Source: Arcticibacter sp041902385
Lineage (GTDB): Bacteria; Bacteroidota; Bacteroidia; Sphingobacteriales; Sphingobacteriaceae
Length of the DNA: 64,000 bases
Direction: 5' to 3'
Assembly: GCF_041902385.1 (NCBI RefSeq)
Contig: NZ_CP169244.1
Coordinates: 1,240,001-1,304,000 of the forward strand
Positions within the stretch are counted from its first letter, which is position 1, and each line of letters opens with the position of its first letter. Below, piece by piece: positions 10,101-16,730 of this stretch. Under the pieces are notes generated by a model. The model did no database searches and had not been told where the DNA came from. It saw only the letters and a program-made list of their open reading frames with translations. Position numbers and translations under genes: made by a program.

Positions 10101-10226
10101 GGCCTCAGTGACAACGCCCTGTACCTGCCTGTTTTGTCCGCGTGCAGAGCTGGCAGCAAGTAAAAAAATGAGAGAAATAAATACATAAGGCACAAGCCGA
10201 TACCGCAAAAATAAAGATTGCTTCAT
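7113..10226 (-). CDS. SusC/RagA family TonB-linked outer-membrane protein
   Basis: A 1037-aa TonB-dependent transporter. It has a signal peptide (about residues 1-30), a carboxypeptidase-regulatory-like beta domain (about 33-107, VVTEAGTGEALPGV), a TonB-box-like segment NEVVVVAYG, and a plug (about 120-235) with ALQGLVPGL, RIRGIGS and NDVESISVLKDAASSALYG. A 22-strand-type barrel follows and ends in Phe. It is the first gene of a three-gene operon with susD and a tlpA-like gene. A SAM-I aptamer lies 214 nt upstream of the ATG, so high SAM should reduce expression. There is no adjacent FecR or ECF sigma gene in the window, unlike many glycan-dedicated SusC genes. Confidence 0.96.
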   Translation of the reverse strand: MKQSLFLRYRLVPYVFISLIFLLAASSARGQNRQVQGVVTEAGTGEALPGVRVSLKNRSQVTYTNVDGSFTVTVPNLPAVLVFSSIGFSTREISVTGPTLKVQLRASDNALNEVVVVAYGSSSRANITGSVASVSAARLENRQVSNVSKALQGLVPGLQSTSSSGQPGTEASIRIRGIGSINASSAPLYVVDGTPFNGDVSSINPNDVESISVLKDAASSALYGSRGANGVIIITTKQGRKTGETSINASITRGYSSRAVDDYQQVSTDQYFELYWEAVRNAQLNNGLSAQAAAEAASRRVLSDLNIDPYGAQYPSPVGLDGKIVAGAKPLWNDSWADVMQRTGKRTQAELSFSGGSDKSTYYISGGYLDDQGTAIGSGFRRYNARVNLTSQARKWLTAGLNISAGNTRQDYPQSEDSQTSNVIIYSRLIPNIYPVYERNPDGSLKYDQNGNRVFDFGAYRPSAAIPRSNLAATVDLDKSEILRDNVAARSFLEATIVPGLKFKTSYNADFVNRNDHFYTNPQLGESAEIRGSVDRTSTRTFSFTVNNLLSFEKRFNDHHLNLLGGQEFYKYNQRTISGSRQSFVLPGLYEPDAASQLNSFSGSSVDYRLLSFLGRAEYDYQNKYLFSASLRTDGSSRFSPDSRWGTFWSVGASWKLSEEQFLKGIDWLNLLTLRASYGAQGNDNIGTYYAYEALYAISNNLGESGVVTSRLPTPDLKWESNLNFNLGLDVSLLAGRISATAEYFNRESKDLLFARPLAPSTGFSSLDANVGAVQNTGFEVQLNLVPVKTRNFRWDLNLNATHYKNKITELPQKEIISGTKKLIVGGSLNRFFLKEWAGVSTETGLPQWYKTNSDGQKVITNVYAEGSQYLQNSTSLPDVYGGITNTFRLSNFELSALLSYSVGGKILDNDYTMILHNGSNPGRSWSTEILNRWTPENRNTDVPALSTVNNSWNSASTRFLYSATYARLKTLSLSYNLPKALTSKLSVANVRFSLLGENLLTFYGHQGMDPEQTVEGTTYYRYPAIRSLSAGLQLTF

Positions 10227-10320
10227 TTTCTGTTGAGATTGTAAAAGTTAAAACAAGTAAGATTAGATGTATTTCTGATTGAGCTAGCCAGTATCAGGAC
10301 GGGCTGCACTAAACGTTGTT

Positions 10321-10338
10321 GCAGCCGCAACAGGCTGC
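10321..10338 (-). promoter_or_regulatory. Small GC-rich hairpin in the susC leader
   Basis: GCAGCC and GGCTGC form a 6-bp stem with a 6-nt loop between the SAM aptamer and the susC start. No U-run follows, so it is not a classic intrinsic terminator. It could be part of the expression platform; the role is unproven. Confidence 0.3.
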
Positions 10339-10440
10339 CTTGCTATACATTATCATCATCATAAGTCTGTTAATCGACCTAAACTGACAGAAGAAGTGAA
10401 AAGATAATTCAACAGAACACGAATGTGATCGCTGATCCTC

Positions 10441-10544
10441 CTTATCTTCTCTGCTTTTCAGCAGACAGGAATTAGCACCTTGTATTTCCGGACTACAGGT
10501 TGCTAAGACTTCACAGGGCCTTTCCCTCCGTCTTTCTGGATAAG
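10441..10544 (-). promoter_or_regulatory. SAM-I (S-box) riboswitch
   Basis: On the minus strand the P1 strand CTTATC is followed in order by CGGAGGGA, GGCCC, TGAAG, GCAACC, GGTGCTAATTCC, a TCTGC...GCAGA stem-loop (P4), and the closing AAGATAAG that pairs with P1. This order and these sequences are the conserved SAM-I core, including the kink-turn and SAM-binding segments. The aptamer begins about 18 nt after a promoter -7 box and sits 214 nt upstream of susC. S-box aptamers bind S-adenosylmethionine and usually switch off methionine and sulfur genes. I do not see a clear terminator downstream, so the output mechanism is unresolved. Confidence 0.96.
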
Positions 10545-10561
10545 TCTTGAATGAACAGGAG

Positions 10562-10569
10562 CAAATATA
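10562..10569 (-). promoter_or_regulatory. -7 box of the riboswitch-susC transcript
   Basis: TATATTTG on the minus strand matches TAnnTTTG and places transcription start about 10 nt before the SAM aptamer. No TTG at the ideal 19-nt spacing is seen. Confidence 0.5.
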
Positions 10570-11142
10570 TTGATATAATCTACAATTCCTATAGACTATT
10601 TTAACTTTAACTCTTTAACTCTTCTCACCAGGCAAATGCAAGTGTTTTGTACCAGCAAAATGCCGTTCAATGGCTACATATCAAATTTTCACTAATTCAG
10701 AAGACCGCCAGTTGCATCTTTCCCTCCACCCGATGAGCAGGCTGAAACTCGAAAGTACATGATCCGCTGCGAAAAAGATACAAAGTTCGGCCGTTCTGGT
10801 CAGGCTGGCGGGAATCAGGACAAACTGAGGATTTGGTGCGAATACCTTGAAGTCGGGCAAAAGCACCCGGACCTCTTTTCAGGACACCAGACACGGACAC
10901 CTTGAAAAGGAGCTGTCCTGCCCATTTAAATGCAGGCAGGAGGCGTTGCAAAAAGAACAGAGAAGTAACAATCAGCCGGGCGATGGCCCCGCTATTAGGG
11001 ATAACCCGTACGTCCTGAAAAACGTCGTGAGATCCAGGGACAAACGGCGATGAAAGTCGGTGAATGTTCTTCCTCGTTATGAAAAAAGCAGGTTTAAAAA
11101 CTAACCGACGGCTTCAACAAGGCTACGCTCTTTCTCCGTAGG
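10570..11142. other. Intergenic region without a recognisable gene
   Basis: About 570 bp lie between the susC promoter and the next minus-strand gene. Short open frames here (for example 10697-10951 minus and 10847-11053 plus) have no recognisable domain, no promoter and unnatural composition. I see no strong repeat or RNA structure. Confidence 0.5.
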
Positions 11143-11619
11143 CTAAAACTTGTATCCAATGCCGATACCTGGGTTCCATTTCCCATCCTTTGCAGCAGTC
11201 TTACTGTTATAATAGAACGGAACCTGAAGCGCCAGATGCCTCACTGAAAATGTAAATCCAAAACCGAGTGAAGGCGTAATGACCGAGTTCTTGGGTGCTC
11301 CTTCGCTTACCTTGTCTTCCTTTATCCGCAAGCTTGGCATCATACCCAGCGATACCGAAACCGGTTTACGTGTGAACTTTACAGCCGGGCCTGTGAAATT
11401 GACATAAGCTCCTTTATCTACATACCCGGCCACTATAATTCCCTCAAAAGGCGTTACCCCCACCTTTGTAGTAGGCGTAGTTTGAGCACTGCTTTGAGAG
11501 ATCATGGCAACAAGGGTAACGAGAGAGGCCAACAGGACCGGCCTGCCCTTCGATAATACTTTCCGGATAACGGCTAGGTCAGATAGCTGCAGCTGAGAGT
11601 AAAGCGTTCTTCTTTTCAT
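11143..11619 (-). CDS. Small exported hypothetical protein, probable outer-membrane beta-barrel
   Basis: A 158-aa protein with a long N-terminal region, a hydrophobic signal segment (about residues 28-45) and a cleavage-like SSAQ. The mature part has alternating beta-strand patterns and ends GIGIGYKF. An aromatic C-terminal residue is typical of outer-membrane barrels. I do not recognise the family. The start at 11619 is supported by a promoter at 11640-11670; an internal Met would shorten the unusually long pre-signal region. It is transcribed alone, divergently from nothing close, with tRNA-Asp upstream on the same strand. Confidence 0.7.
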   Translation of the reverse strand: MKRRTLYSQLQLSDLAVIRKVLSKGRPVLLASLVTLVAMISQSSAQTTPTTKVGVTPFEGIIVAGYVDKGAYVNFTGPAVKFTRKPVSVSLGMMPSLRIKEDKVSEGAPKNSVITPSLGFGFTFSVRHLALQVPFYYNSKTAAKDGKWNPGIGIGYKF

Positions 11620-11639
11620 AGGGATAAGACTTTTAGTTC

Positions 11640-11670
11640 CAAAGGTATTCGTTAACTACCCGAACTTCAA
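11640..11670 (-). promoter_or_regulatory. Promoter of the small exported protein gene
   Basis: On the minus strand TTG (11668-11670), a 20-nt spacer and TACCTTTG (11640-11647) fit the Bacteroidota promoter. The ATG at 11619 is about 20 nt downstream. Confidence 0.6.
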
Positions 11671-11849
11671 CTCCAAACATCGTACCAAGGAATACGACGA
11701 ATCAAGTTCTAGGCTCTGGCCGCGTATGGAAGGGACGGAAGGGAATTTTTTCCTCTTCAGACTCATGAAATTATTTGCTTAGTCCACAGATTTTGGTCCA
11801 GATCCAAAATTTCTGCATCCCCCTTTCCCGACCCTGCGCCTAAAATGAC

Positions 11850-11875
11850 AAAAGCCACTCGTTTGAGTGGCTTTT
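11850..11875 (-). terminator. Terminator after tRNA-Asp
   Basis: An 11-bp stem (AAAAGCCACTC with GAGTGGCTTTT) has a 4-nt loop, located immediately 3' of the tRNA on the minus strand. The A/T tract is part of the stem base. Confidence 0.75.
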
Positions 11876-11876
11876 G

Positions 11877-11950
11877 CGGTCCGGACGGGACTCGAACCCG
11901 CGACCCCATGCGTGACAGGCATGTATTCTAACCAGCTGAACTACCGGACC
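11877..11950 (-). tRNA. tRNA-Asp (GTC)
   Basis: A 74-nt cloverleaf on the minus strand. The acceptor stem GGTCCGG pairs with CCGGACC; the discriminator base is G; the D arm contains AGCTGGTTAGAA; the anticodon loop CTGTCAC gives anticodon GTC; and the T loop is GGTTCGAGTCC. CCA is not encoded. G73 and the GTC anticodon are Asp identity elements. It has its own consensus promoter and a terminator. Confidence 0.97.
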
Positions 11951-11966
11951 GTCCTGTTTGGGACTG

Positions 11967-11996
11967 CAAACATAGTGCTATTATTTTATTTGTCAA
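11967..11996 (-). promoter_or_regulatory. Consensus promoter of tRNA-Asp
   Basis: On the minus strand TTG (11994-11996), exactly 19 nt, then TATGTTTG (11967-11974). This is a perfect match to the Bacteroidota housekeeping promoter, 16 nt before the mature tRNA 5' end. Confidence 0.85.
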
Positions 11997-12045
11997 AATA
12001 TTTTTTCCAAAAATTCAAACAGCACTGATTATCAGAAAAATAATT

Positions 12046-13119
12046 TTACGCACCTGAGCCCTCTTTCATTTTTTCCGCGTTTTCAGCGAACTGCAGGGCA
12101 TCTATTATCTCCTGAATATCGCCATCCATGATTGCAGGAAGGTTATATAATGTCAGACCAACACGATGTTCGGTCACCCTTCCCTGAGGATAATTGTAGG
12201 TACGGATCTTGGCAGAACGATCACCGGTTGATACCATCGTCTTTCTCTTAGCGGCGATATCTCCGGTCTGCTTTTGTAATTCGAGGTCGTATAATTTACT
12301 TCTCAGCATCTCCATCGCACGCTCGCGGTTGCCTAACTGTGAACGTTCAACCTGACACACCACTACAATGCCCGTTGGCTTGTGGGTAAGCTGCACCTTT
12401 GTTTCTACCTTGTTTACATTCTGTCCACCAGCTCCCCCGGACCGGGAGGTCTGCATCTCCACATCTGCCGGGTTGAGGTAAAAGTCAACTTCTTCAACTT
12501 CCGGCAAAACAGCTACCGACGCTGCAGAAGTGTGGACACGCCCCTGTGTTTCTGTTTCAGGAACACGCTGTACACGATGCACTCCCGACTCATACTTTAG
12601 CGTTCCATAAACATCCTCACCGTTGACCTTCAGAATCACTTCCTTATAGCCTCCCGCCGTTCCCTCTGTTACGTCCATTACTTCCGTTCTCCATCCCTTC
12701 TTTTCGAAGAACCTTGTGTACATCCGATAAAGATCACCCGCAAACAAAGCGGCCTCGTCTCCTCCTGTGCCTCCCCGGATTTCAAGAACCGCATTCTTCG
12801 CATCCTCAGGATCCTTCGGTATTAACATCAGTCGTATCTTCTCTTCAAGAGATTCTTTTTGTTCGAGCAGTTCATCGAGATCCATCTTTGCCATTTCACG
12901 CAACTCGTCATCCTTCTCGGTGGCCAGTATTTCCTTGTTGGTTTCTATATTTGAAACAACATTCCGGTAAATCTTATACTCGTCAACAATCTTTCCCAGA
13001 TCCTTGTATTCCTTATTCAACTGGGCAAATCTTTTCATATCGCTGATCGTAGCCGGATCGCTCAGTTCCCGTTCCACCTCTTCCCAGCGGAGTTTTATCG
13101 CTTCTAATTTATCTAACAT
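12046..13119 (-). CDS. prfA: Peptide chain release factor 1
   Basis: A 357-aa RF1, which reads UAA and UAG in the ribosomal A site and triggers peptide release. The GGQ motif lies in SGGAGGQNVNKVET, and the stop-recognition tripeptide is PET in RVPETETQGRVH. PxT is diagnostic for RF1, as opposed to SPF in RF2. GDRSAKIRTYN is also typical. I start it at MLDKLEAIKL (13119) because the family begins there; the longer in-frame extension to 13200 has no family similarity. No prmC/hemK gene is adjacent. A -7-like box lies upstream at 13202-13209. Confidence 0.96.
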   Translation of the reverse strand: MLDKLEAIKLRWEEVERELSDPATISDMKRFAQLNKEYKDLGKIVDEYKIYRNVVSNIETNKEILATEKDDELREMAKMDLDELLEQKESLEEKIRLMLIPKDPEDAKNAVLEIRGGTGGDEAALFAGDLYRMYTRFFEKKGWRTEVMDVTEGTAGGYKEVILKVNGEDVYGTLKYESGVHRVQRVPETETQGRVHTSAASVAVLPEVEEVDFYLNPADVEMQTSRSGGAGGQNVNKVETKVQLTHKPTGIVVVCQVERSQLGNRERAMEMLRSKLYDLELQKQTGDIAAKRKTMVSTGDRSAKIRTYNYPQGRVTEHRVGLTLYNLPAIMDGDIQEIIDALQFAENAEKMKEGSGA

Positions 13120-13201
13120 GTCTATTTGAAAAAGCAAACACATTGCCAGAGACTTACCTCCATAACAGATGTGTTTTATTTGGTACTTTTTATAAAGCAC
13201 A

Positions 13202-13209
13202 CAAAAATA
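13202..13209 (-). promoter_or_regulatory. Putative -7 box of prfA
   Basis: TATTTTTG on the minus strand fits TAnnTTTG about 80 nt before the prfA ATG. There is no matching TTG at the usual spacing. Confidence 0.35.
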
Positions 13210-14046
13210 AGCGTTTTTTCTGAAAGTCTCTTTGATGTTTAAAGGCCAGGAAGCACCTTCAACACACTATGCCTGAAGCCGCTTTCAGGAGCTGAGTGAT
13301 AAACACTTCGAGTGCCATTGGCCTCACCCCTCCGGCACACCAGTTATAAGCCAAACTCGTATCAAGTTATCTTTTGATCCACAAACAAAAGCCCTTACCG
13401 CCGTCCCTGTCTCCACTACTCGTCCCCCCGACCGCGAGGTGAGGGAGTAGTGTCGCCGACATGAGTCCGACTTTTATTAGGAAAAGTCGGACTCATGTCG
13501 GGCTCGATACGCGCTCACCACGGGCTCAGGGGGAGCCATGGACAACGAAGACACCTCGCAAATAGCCCTCTTTAGCAGATGAGTCCATACTTTGGTAATA
13601 ACCCGGTACTGCAAGAACAAGCCATACCCTTGACAGTCCATTTACAATTAGGGCAAGGGACGATTCTTCAGTCGACTTTCATTCGCAGTTATAAGTTCGA
13701 TCACGATCCTGATCCCGAAGTGCTCTTTGGTTTCCTCCCTCGCCAATATCGCACAAACCGGAAAAATATCGAGTGAAAATAAGATAGGCTGAAAAAGAGC
13801 AAGGCAGTAAAAAGAACGCCGGCCTGATCAAAAAGCAACACGAGAAAAGAGCAATCCGACTTTATGCTTTCAGCAAACATTATGGATAAAATCGCCTTCC
13901 TATACTTGAAGGCGGGACAGTTTTACAGAGAACGCTTACTAAAGCCGAATAGAGCACAAAGCCATACTGCCAGGTACCTGCTGCCGGGCAACCAAAGAAA
14001 CGATGCAAGAGCTTAATCTTTAAAACAGTTAAAAAAATACAGCACA
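13210..14046. other. Long intergenic region (about 840 bp), no gene recognised
   Basis: This is the divergent space between prfA and gnd. It contains the 20-bp hairpin at 13456-13501. A 65-codon frame at 13579-13776 plus shows no motif or promoter and is not called. The region may hold a degraded gene or an unrecognised RNA. Confidence 0.5.
13456..13501. repeat. Perfect 20-bp inverted repeat
   Basis: Positions 13456-13475 are perfectly complementary to 13482-13501, with a 6-nt loop (ATTAGG). The central arms carry AAAA and TTTT next to the loop, not outside the stem, so this is not a normal intrinsic terminator. It lies far from either flanking gene. It could be a REP-like extragenic palindrome or a structured RNA end. 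Confidence 0.75.
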
Positions 14047-15019
14047 ATGAAGAAAACAGCATTTGGAATTATCGGACTCGGAAAAATGGGAGGGAATCTG
14101 GCACTTCAGGCCTTTGAAAAAGGCTACGATGTCATTGGGTTCGACCGTTACAGGAATCAGGAGAAAACTGACTATCCGTACCGAGTAGTGGAAAGCCTGG
14201 CAGATCTGGTTAACGCACTTCCTGCTCCCAGGATCATTTTTATGTACATACCAGCAGGCTCCGCTGTAGACGAGACATTAGACCAGCTTTCGCAACTTGC
14301 AGCGGCCAAAGACATCCTCATAGATGGGGGTAACTCTTATTGGGGAGATTCCATTGTGAGAGCACGCCGGTTGAAAGAACGGGAGATCTACTTCGTAGAT
14401 TGCGGCACCAGTGGCGGGATAAGCGGCGCGCGGGAGGGTGCATGCTTCATGGCCGGGGGTGCAGAGGACGCCATCAATCAGATCAGTGGGATTTTGAAAG
14501 ACCTCTCGGTTCCCGACGGCTTTGTTCACACCGGCCCGACCGGCTCCGGTCATTTTGTAAAATTGGTACACAACGGAATTGAATTTGGTATGCTGCAAGC
14601 AATAGGCGAAGGCATGGAATTGCTTGAGCATTATCGCGACGAGCTCGATATTTCAGCGATTCTGAAAACATGGAACCATGGCTCTGTGATCAGGTCCTGG
14701 CTGATCGAACTAATGAAGGAAGTATACGACGCAAAGGGGGTACGATCAGGTGCCTGCGTATATTGAAGACACCGGCGAGGTCAACTGGCTGGTTAACGAC
14801 GCCATGCGGATGGAAGTGCCGGTGCCCGTAATTGCCCAATCCGTTATGCAGCTCTTTGCGTCGCGGGATGGAGATAAAAAATGGGCAAAAGCCATTGCCA
14901 TGATGCGTCATGGTTTTGGAGGCCACCCTTTTGGCGAGCATTTGGGAATAAGATATGAGCGACAGTATGGCAAAATTGAAAACGCCGAGAGCCGGTTCCT
15001 CTATAAAAAGGATGATTAG
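14047..15019 (+). pseudogene. gnd: 6-phosphogluconate dehydrogenase (decarboxylating, short GndA/YqeC type), one frameshift
   Basis: Frames 14047-14766 and 14750-15019 together give a protein of about 323 aa, matching the short 6PGDH family. Visible are the Rossmann loop GLGKMGGNLA, DGGNSYW, the signature DCGTSGGISGAREG, KLVHNGIEFGMLQ (catalytic Lys and Asn), and, after the break, PAYIEDTGEVNW and MRHGFGGHPFGEH. The enzyme oxidises 6-phosphogluconate to ribulose 5-phosphate in the pentose phosphate pathway. The break is in the G5 run 14736-14740: removing one G gives continuous AKGYDQVPAYIEDT. No zwf or 6PGL gene is adjacent. I think the gene is intact in the organism and that the extra G is an error. 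Confidence 0.85.
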
Positions 15020-15131
15020 TACGGGTCGACTGCTATCCGTTCCTACAAAAGCCAGATGTAAAATAAATCGTTATTTTTGAAGCAAAATCCCTTGCGGCTC
15101 TTACCCGTAGGGTTAAGATGGAGCACGCCAG

Positions 15132-15941
15132 ATGGACAGCAGTTTAAACAGAGAAAAGCCTGTAGTAAGACTAAGAGCATTCAGGGCAATAGACGACCCT
15201 GAAACATGCGCTCTGTTTGTAGAAGGACATATGCACGTCCTGACAAATTTCGGGATTCAAAAGATCACGTCGGCTAAAAATGAGTGGCTTCATAACCCGG
15301 CAGCATTTGTCCTCATCGTCGAGTCGCTGGATCGGAAGAAAGTGTATGGGGGCGTCCGCATACACGTTGCAGGAGGAAGTGAACCGCTTCCGATCGAACA
15401 AGCCACCGGACATATGGACCCTCATATTTATGAGCTCGTCAGAAAATATGCCTTGCAGGGAACGGGGGAAGGATGCGGTCTGTGGAACTCGCGCGAAATA
15501 GCCGGCTATGGCATCGGAAGCATTTTCCTTACCCGCGCAGGCCTGGCGGTAGCTCCCCAGATCGGGATCAAGTCGCTATTTGCTCTTTGTGCACCGTACA
15601 CGGTCAAACTATCAGAGACAATTGGCTATCGCATAGAAAAACGAGTAGGTAACGATGGTACTTTCTACTATCCGAAACTAGACCTCATTGCCACAACGAT
15701 GATCTATGAGGATCTTGAAAACCTGAGCACGGCCAGTGAAGAGGACAGGAATGCCGTGATGGAGTTGCGGGCAAACCCCAATGTGGTACGTACGGAAGTG
15801 CTTCGTAAGAAAGAAATTGAGATCCATTACGACATCAATATTCCTAAGCTCGATCAATGGAGCCTTGCAGATACGATTGCCAACTCCCAGAAACCGAGGG
15901 CCAGCACCCGGCCCGAGGACACAAACCTGAATTTACTTTAA
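15132..15941 (+). CDS. GNAT-like protein resembling AHL/N-acyl amino acid synthases
   Basis: A 269-aa protein I cannot assign firmly. Residues about 55-180 read like the GNAT fold of LuxI/FeeM-type acyl synthases: FVLIVESLDRKKVYGGVRIH resembles the beta strand leading to the conserved Arg of that family, GCGLWNSREIAGYGIG resembles the E..R region, and APYTVKLSETIGYRIE is a GNAT-like C-terminal helix-strand. The tail from about 200 is charged and not typical of GNATs. It sits 22 nt before a methyltransferase and then a 7TMR-DISM sensor kinase. A small signal or metabolite made by acyl transfer is one reading; the substrate is unknown. Confidence 0.5.
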   Translation: MDSSLNREKPVVRLRAFRAIDDPETCALFVEGHMHVLTNFGIQKITSAKNEWLHNPAAFVLIVESLDRKKVYGGVRIHVAGGSEPLPIEQATGHMDPHIYELVRKYALQGTGEGCGLWNSREIAGYGIGSIFLTRAGLAVAPQIGIKSLFALCAPYTVKLSETIGYRIEKRVGNDGTFYYPKLDLIATTMIYEDLENLSTASEEDRNAVMELRANPNVVRTEVLRKKEIEIHYDINIPKLDQWSLADTIANSQKPRASTRPEDTNLNLL

Positions 15942-15962
15942 CATTTGAATTTATTAGGCGCT

Positions 15963-16727
15963 ATGGCGGAGAAACACTATAACATCAACTATCTTGAAGG
16001 AACTGCGCTTGTCTTGAAGAACCTGAAAGAGAATTCTTACAAGCCCTTCCTGGGAATAAACAGCGGCATTGTCCTGGATCTGGGATGCGGGACCGGCATT
16101 GATGCCATCAACCTGGCAAAAGCCCTCGGCCCTGAGGTAAAGGTAAAGGGCATTGATCACGACAGCGTGATGATTGGAAAAGCCATTGATTCTTCTGCCG
16201 GTGTACAAAATGTAGAGTTCCTAGTAGCAGAAGCACATCCCATTCCCTATGAAGATGCGTCCGCAAGAGGAGCGCGGGCCGAACGGCTCCTTCAGCACTT
16301 AAAGGAACCCGATAAGCTGATCAGGGACGTATATCGCGTCCTTCAGCCAGGATCTCCCTTTGTAATTGTAGAGACGGACTGGAGCAGTATGTCTTTCTAT
16401 AACAATGATCCGGCAGTAGCCGGAAAAGTAAATGCGTATCTGACCGAAAAGAAAGTAAACAAGGGCGCCGTGGCCCGGGAACTAACATGGAATCTAAAAG
16501 CCTCGGGCTTCCAAGACATCGCGCTTGAAGTATTTCCTTTTGTGGTAAGATCGGTTCAGGAGATCTTCGCCTACTTGCTGATTGACCAGTCGCTGCGGGA
16601 GATGCAGGAAAAAAAGCTGCTTTCTCAAAGCGAATACGAGCAGTTCTTACAGGATCTGGAGGACGCGGAGGAAGGAAACTATTTTGCTTGCACCCTGAAC
16701 CTGATCATAGCCTCTGCCGTTAAATAG
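15963..16727 (+). CDS. Class I SAM-dependent methyltransferase (UbiE/type 11-like)
   Basis: A 254-aa protein starting at MAEKHYNINY; an upstream TTG would add six residues. Motif I is VLDLGCGTGIDAINLA (about residues 35-50), the acidic ribose-binding region is VKGIDHD, and later come ARAERLLQHLKEPDKL and VYRVLQPGSPFVIVETDW, typical of UbiE/methyltransferase_11 enzymes. The acceptor is unknown. It lies between a GNAT-like protein (22 nt upstream) and a 7TMR-DISM kinase (start 4 nt after its stop), which implies co-transcription and perhaps modification of the product of the first gene. Confidence 0.85.
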   Translation: MAEKHYNINYLEGTALVLKNLKENSYKPFLGINSGIVLDLGCGTGIDAINLAKALGPEVKVKGIDHDSVMIGKAIDSSAGVQNVEFLVAEAHPIPYEDASARGARAERLLQHLKEPDKLIRDVYRVLQPGSPFVIVETDWSSMSFYNNDPAVAGKVNAYLTEKKVNKGAVARELTWNLKASGFQDIALEVFPFVVRSVQEIFAYLLIDQSLREMQEKKLLSQSEYEQFLQDLEDAEEGNYFACTLNLIIASAVK

Positions 16728-16730
16728 CAC

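Noticed and set aside
10697..11053. Short open frames between the susC leader and the small exported gene
   Set aside because: No domain, no promoter and no natural-looking composition; the two strands overlap each other. Treated as non-coding.
13456..13501. Hairpin read as an intrinsic terminator
   Set aside because: No gene ends nearby and the A/T runs flank the loop, not the stem base.
13579..13776. A 65-codon plus-strand frame before gnd
   Set aside because: No recognisable motif, promoter or start context.
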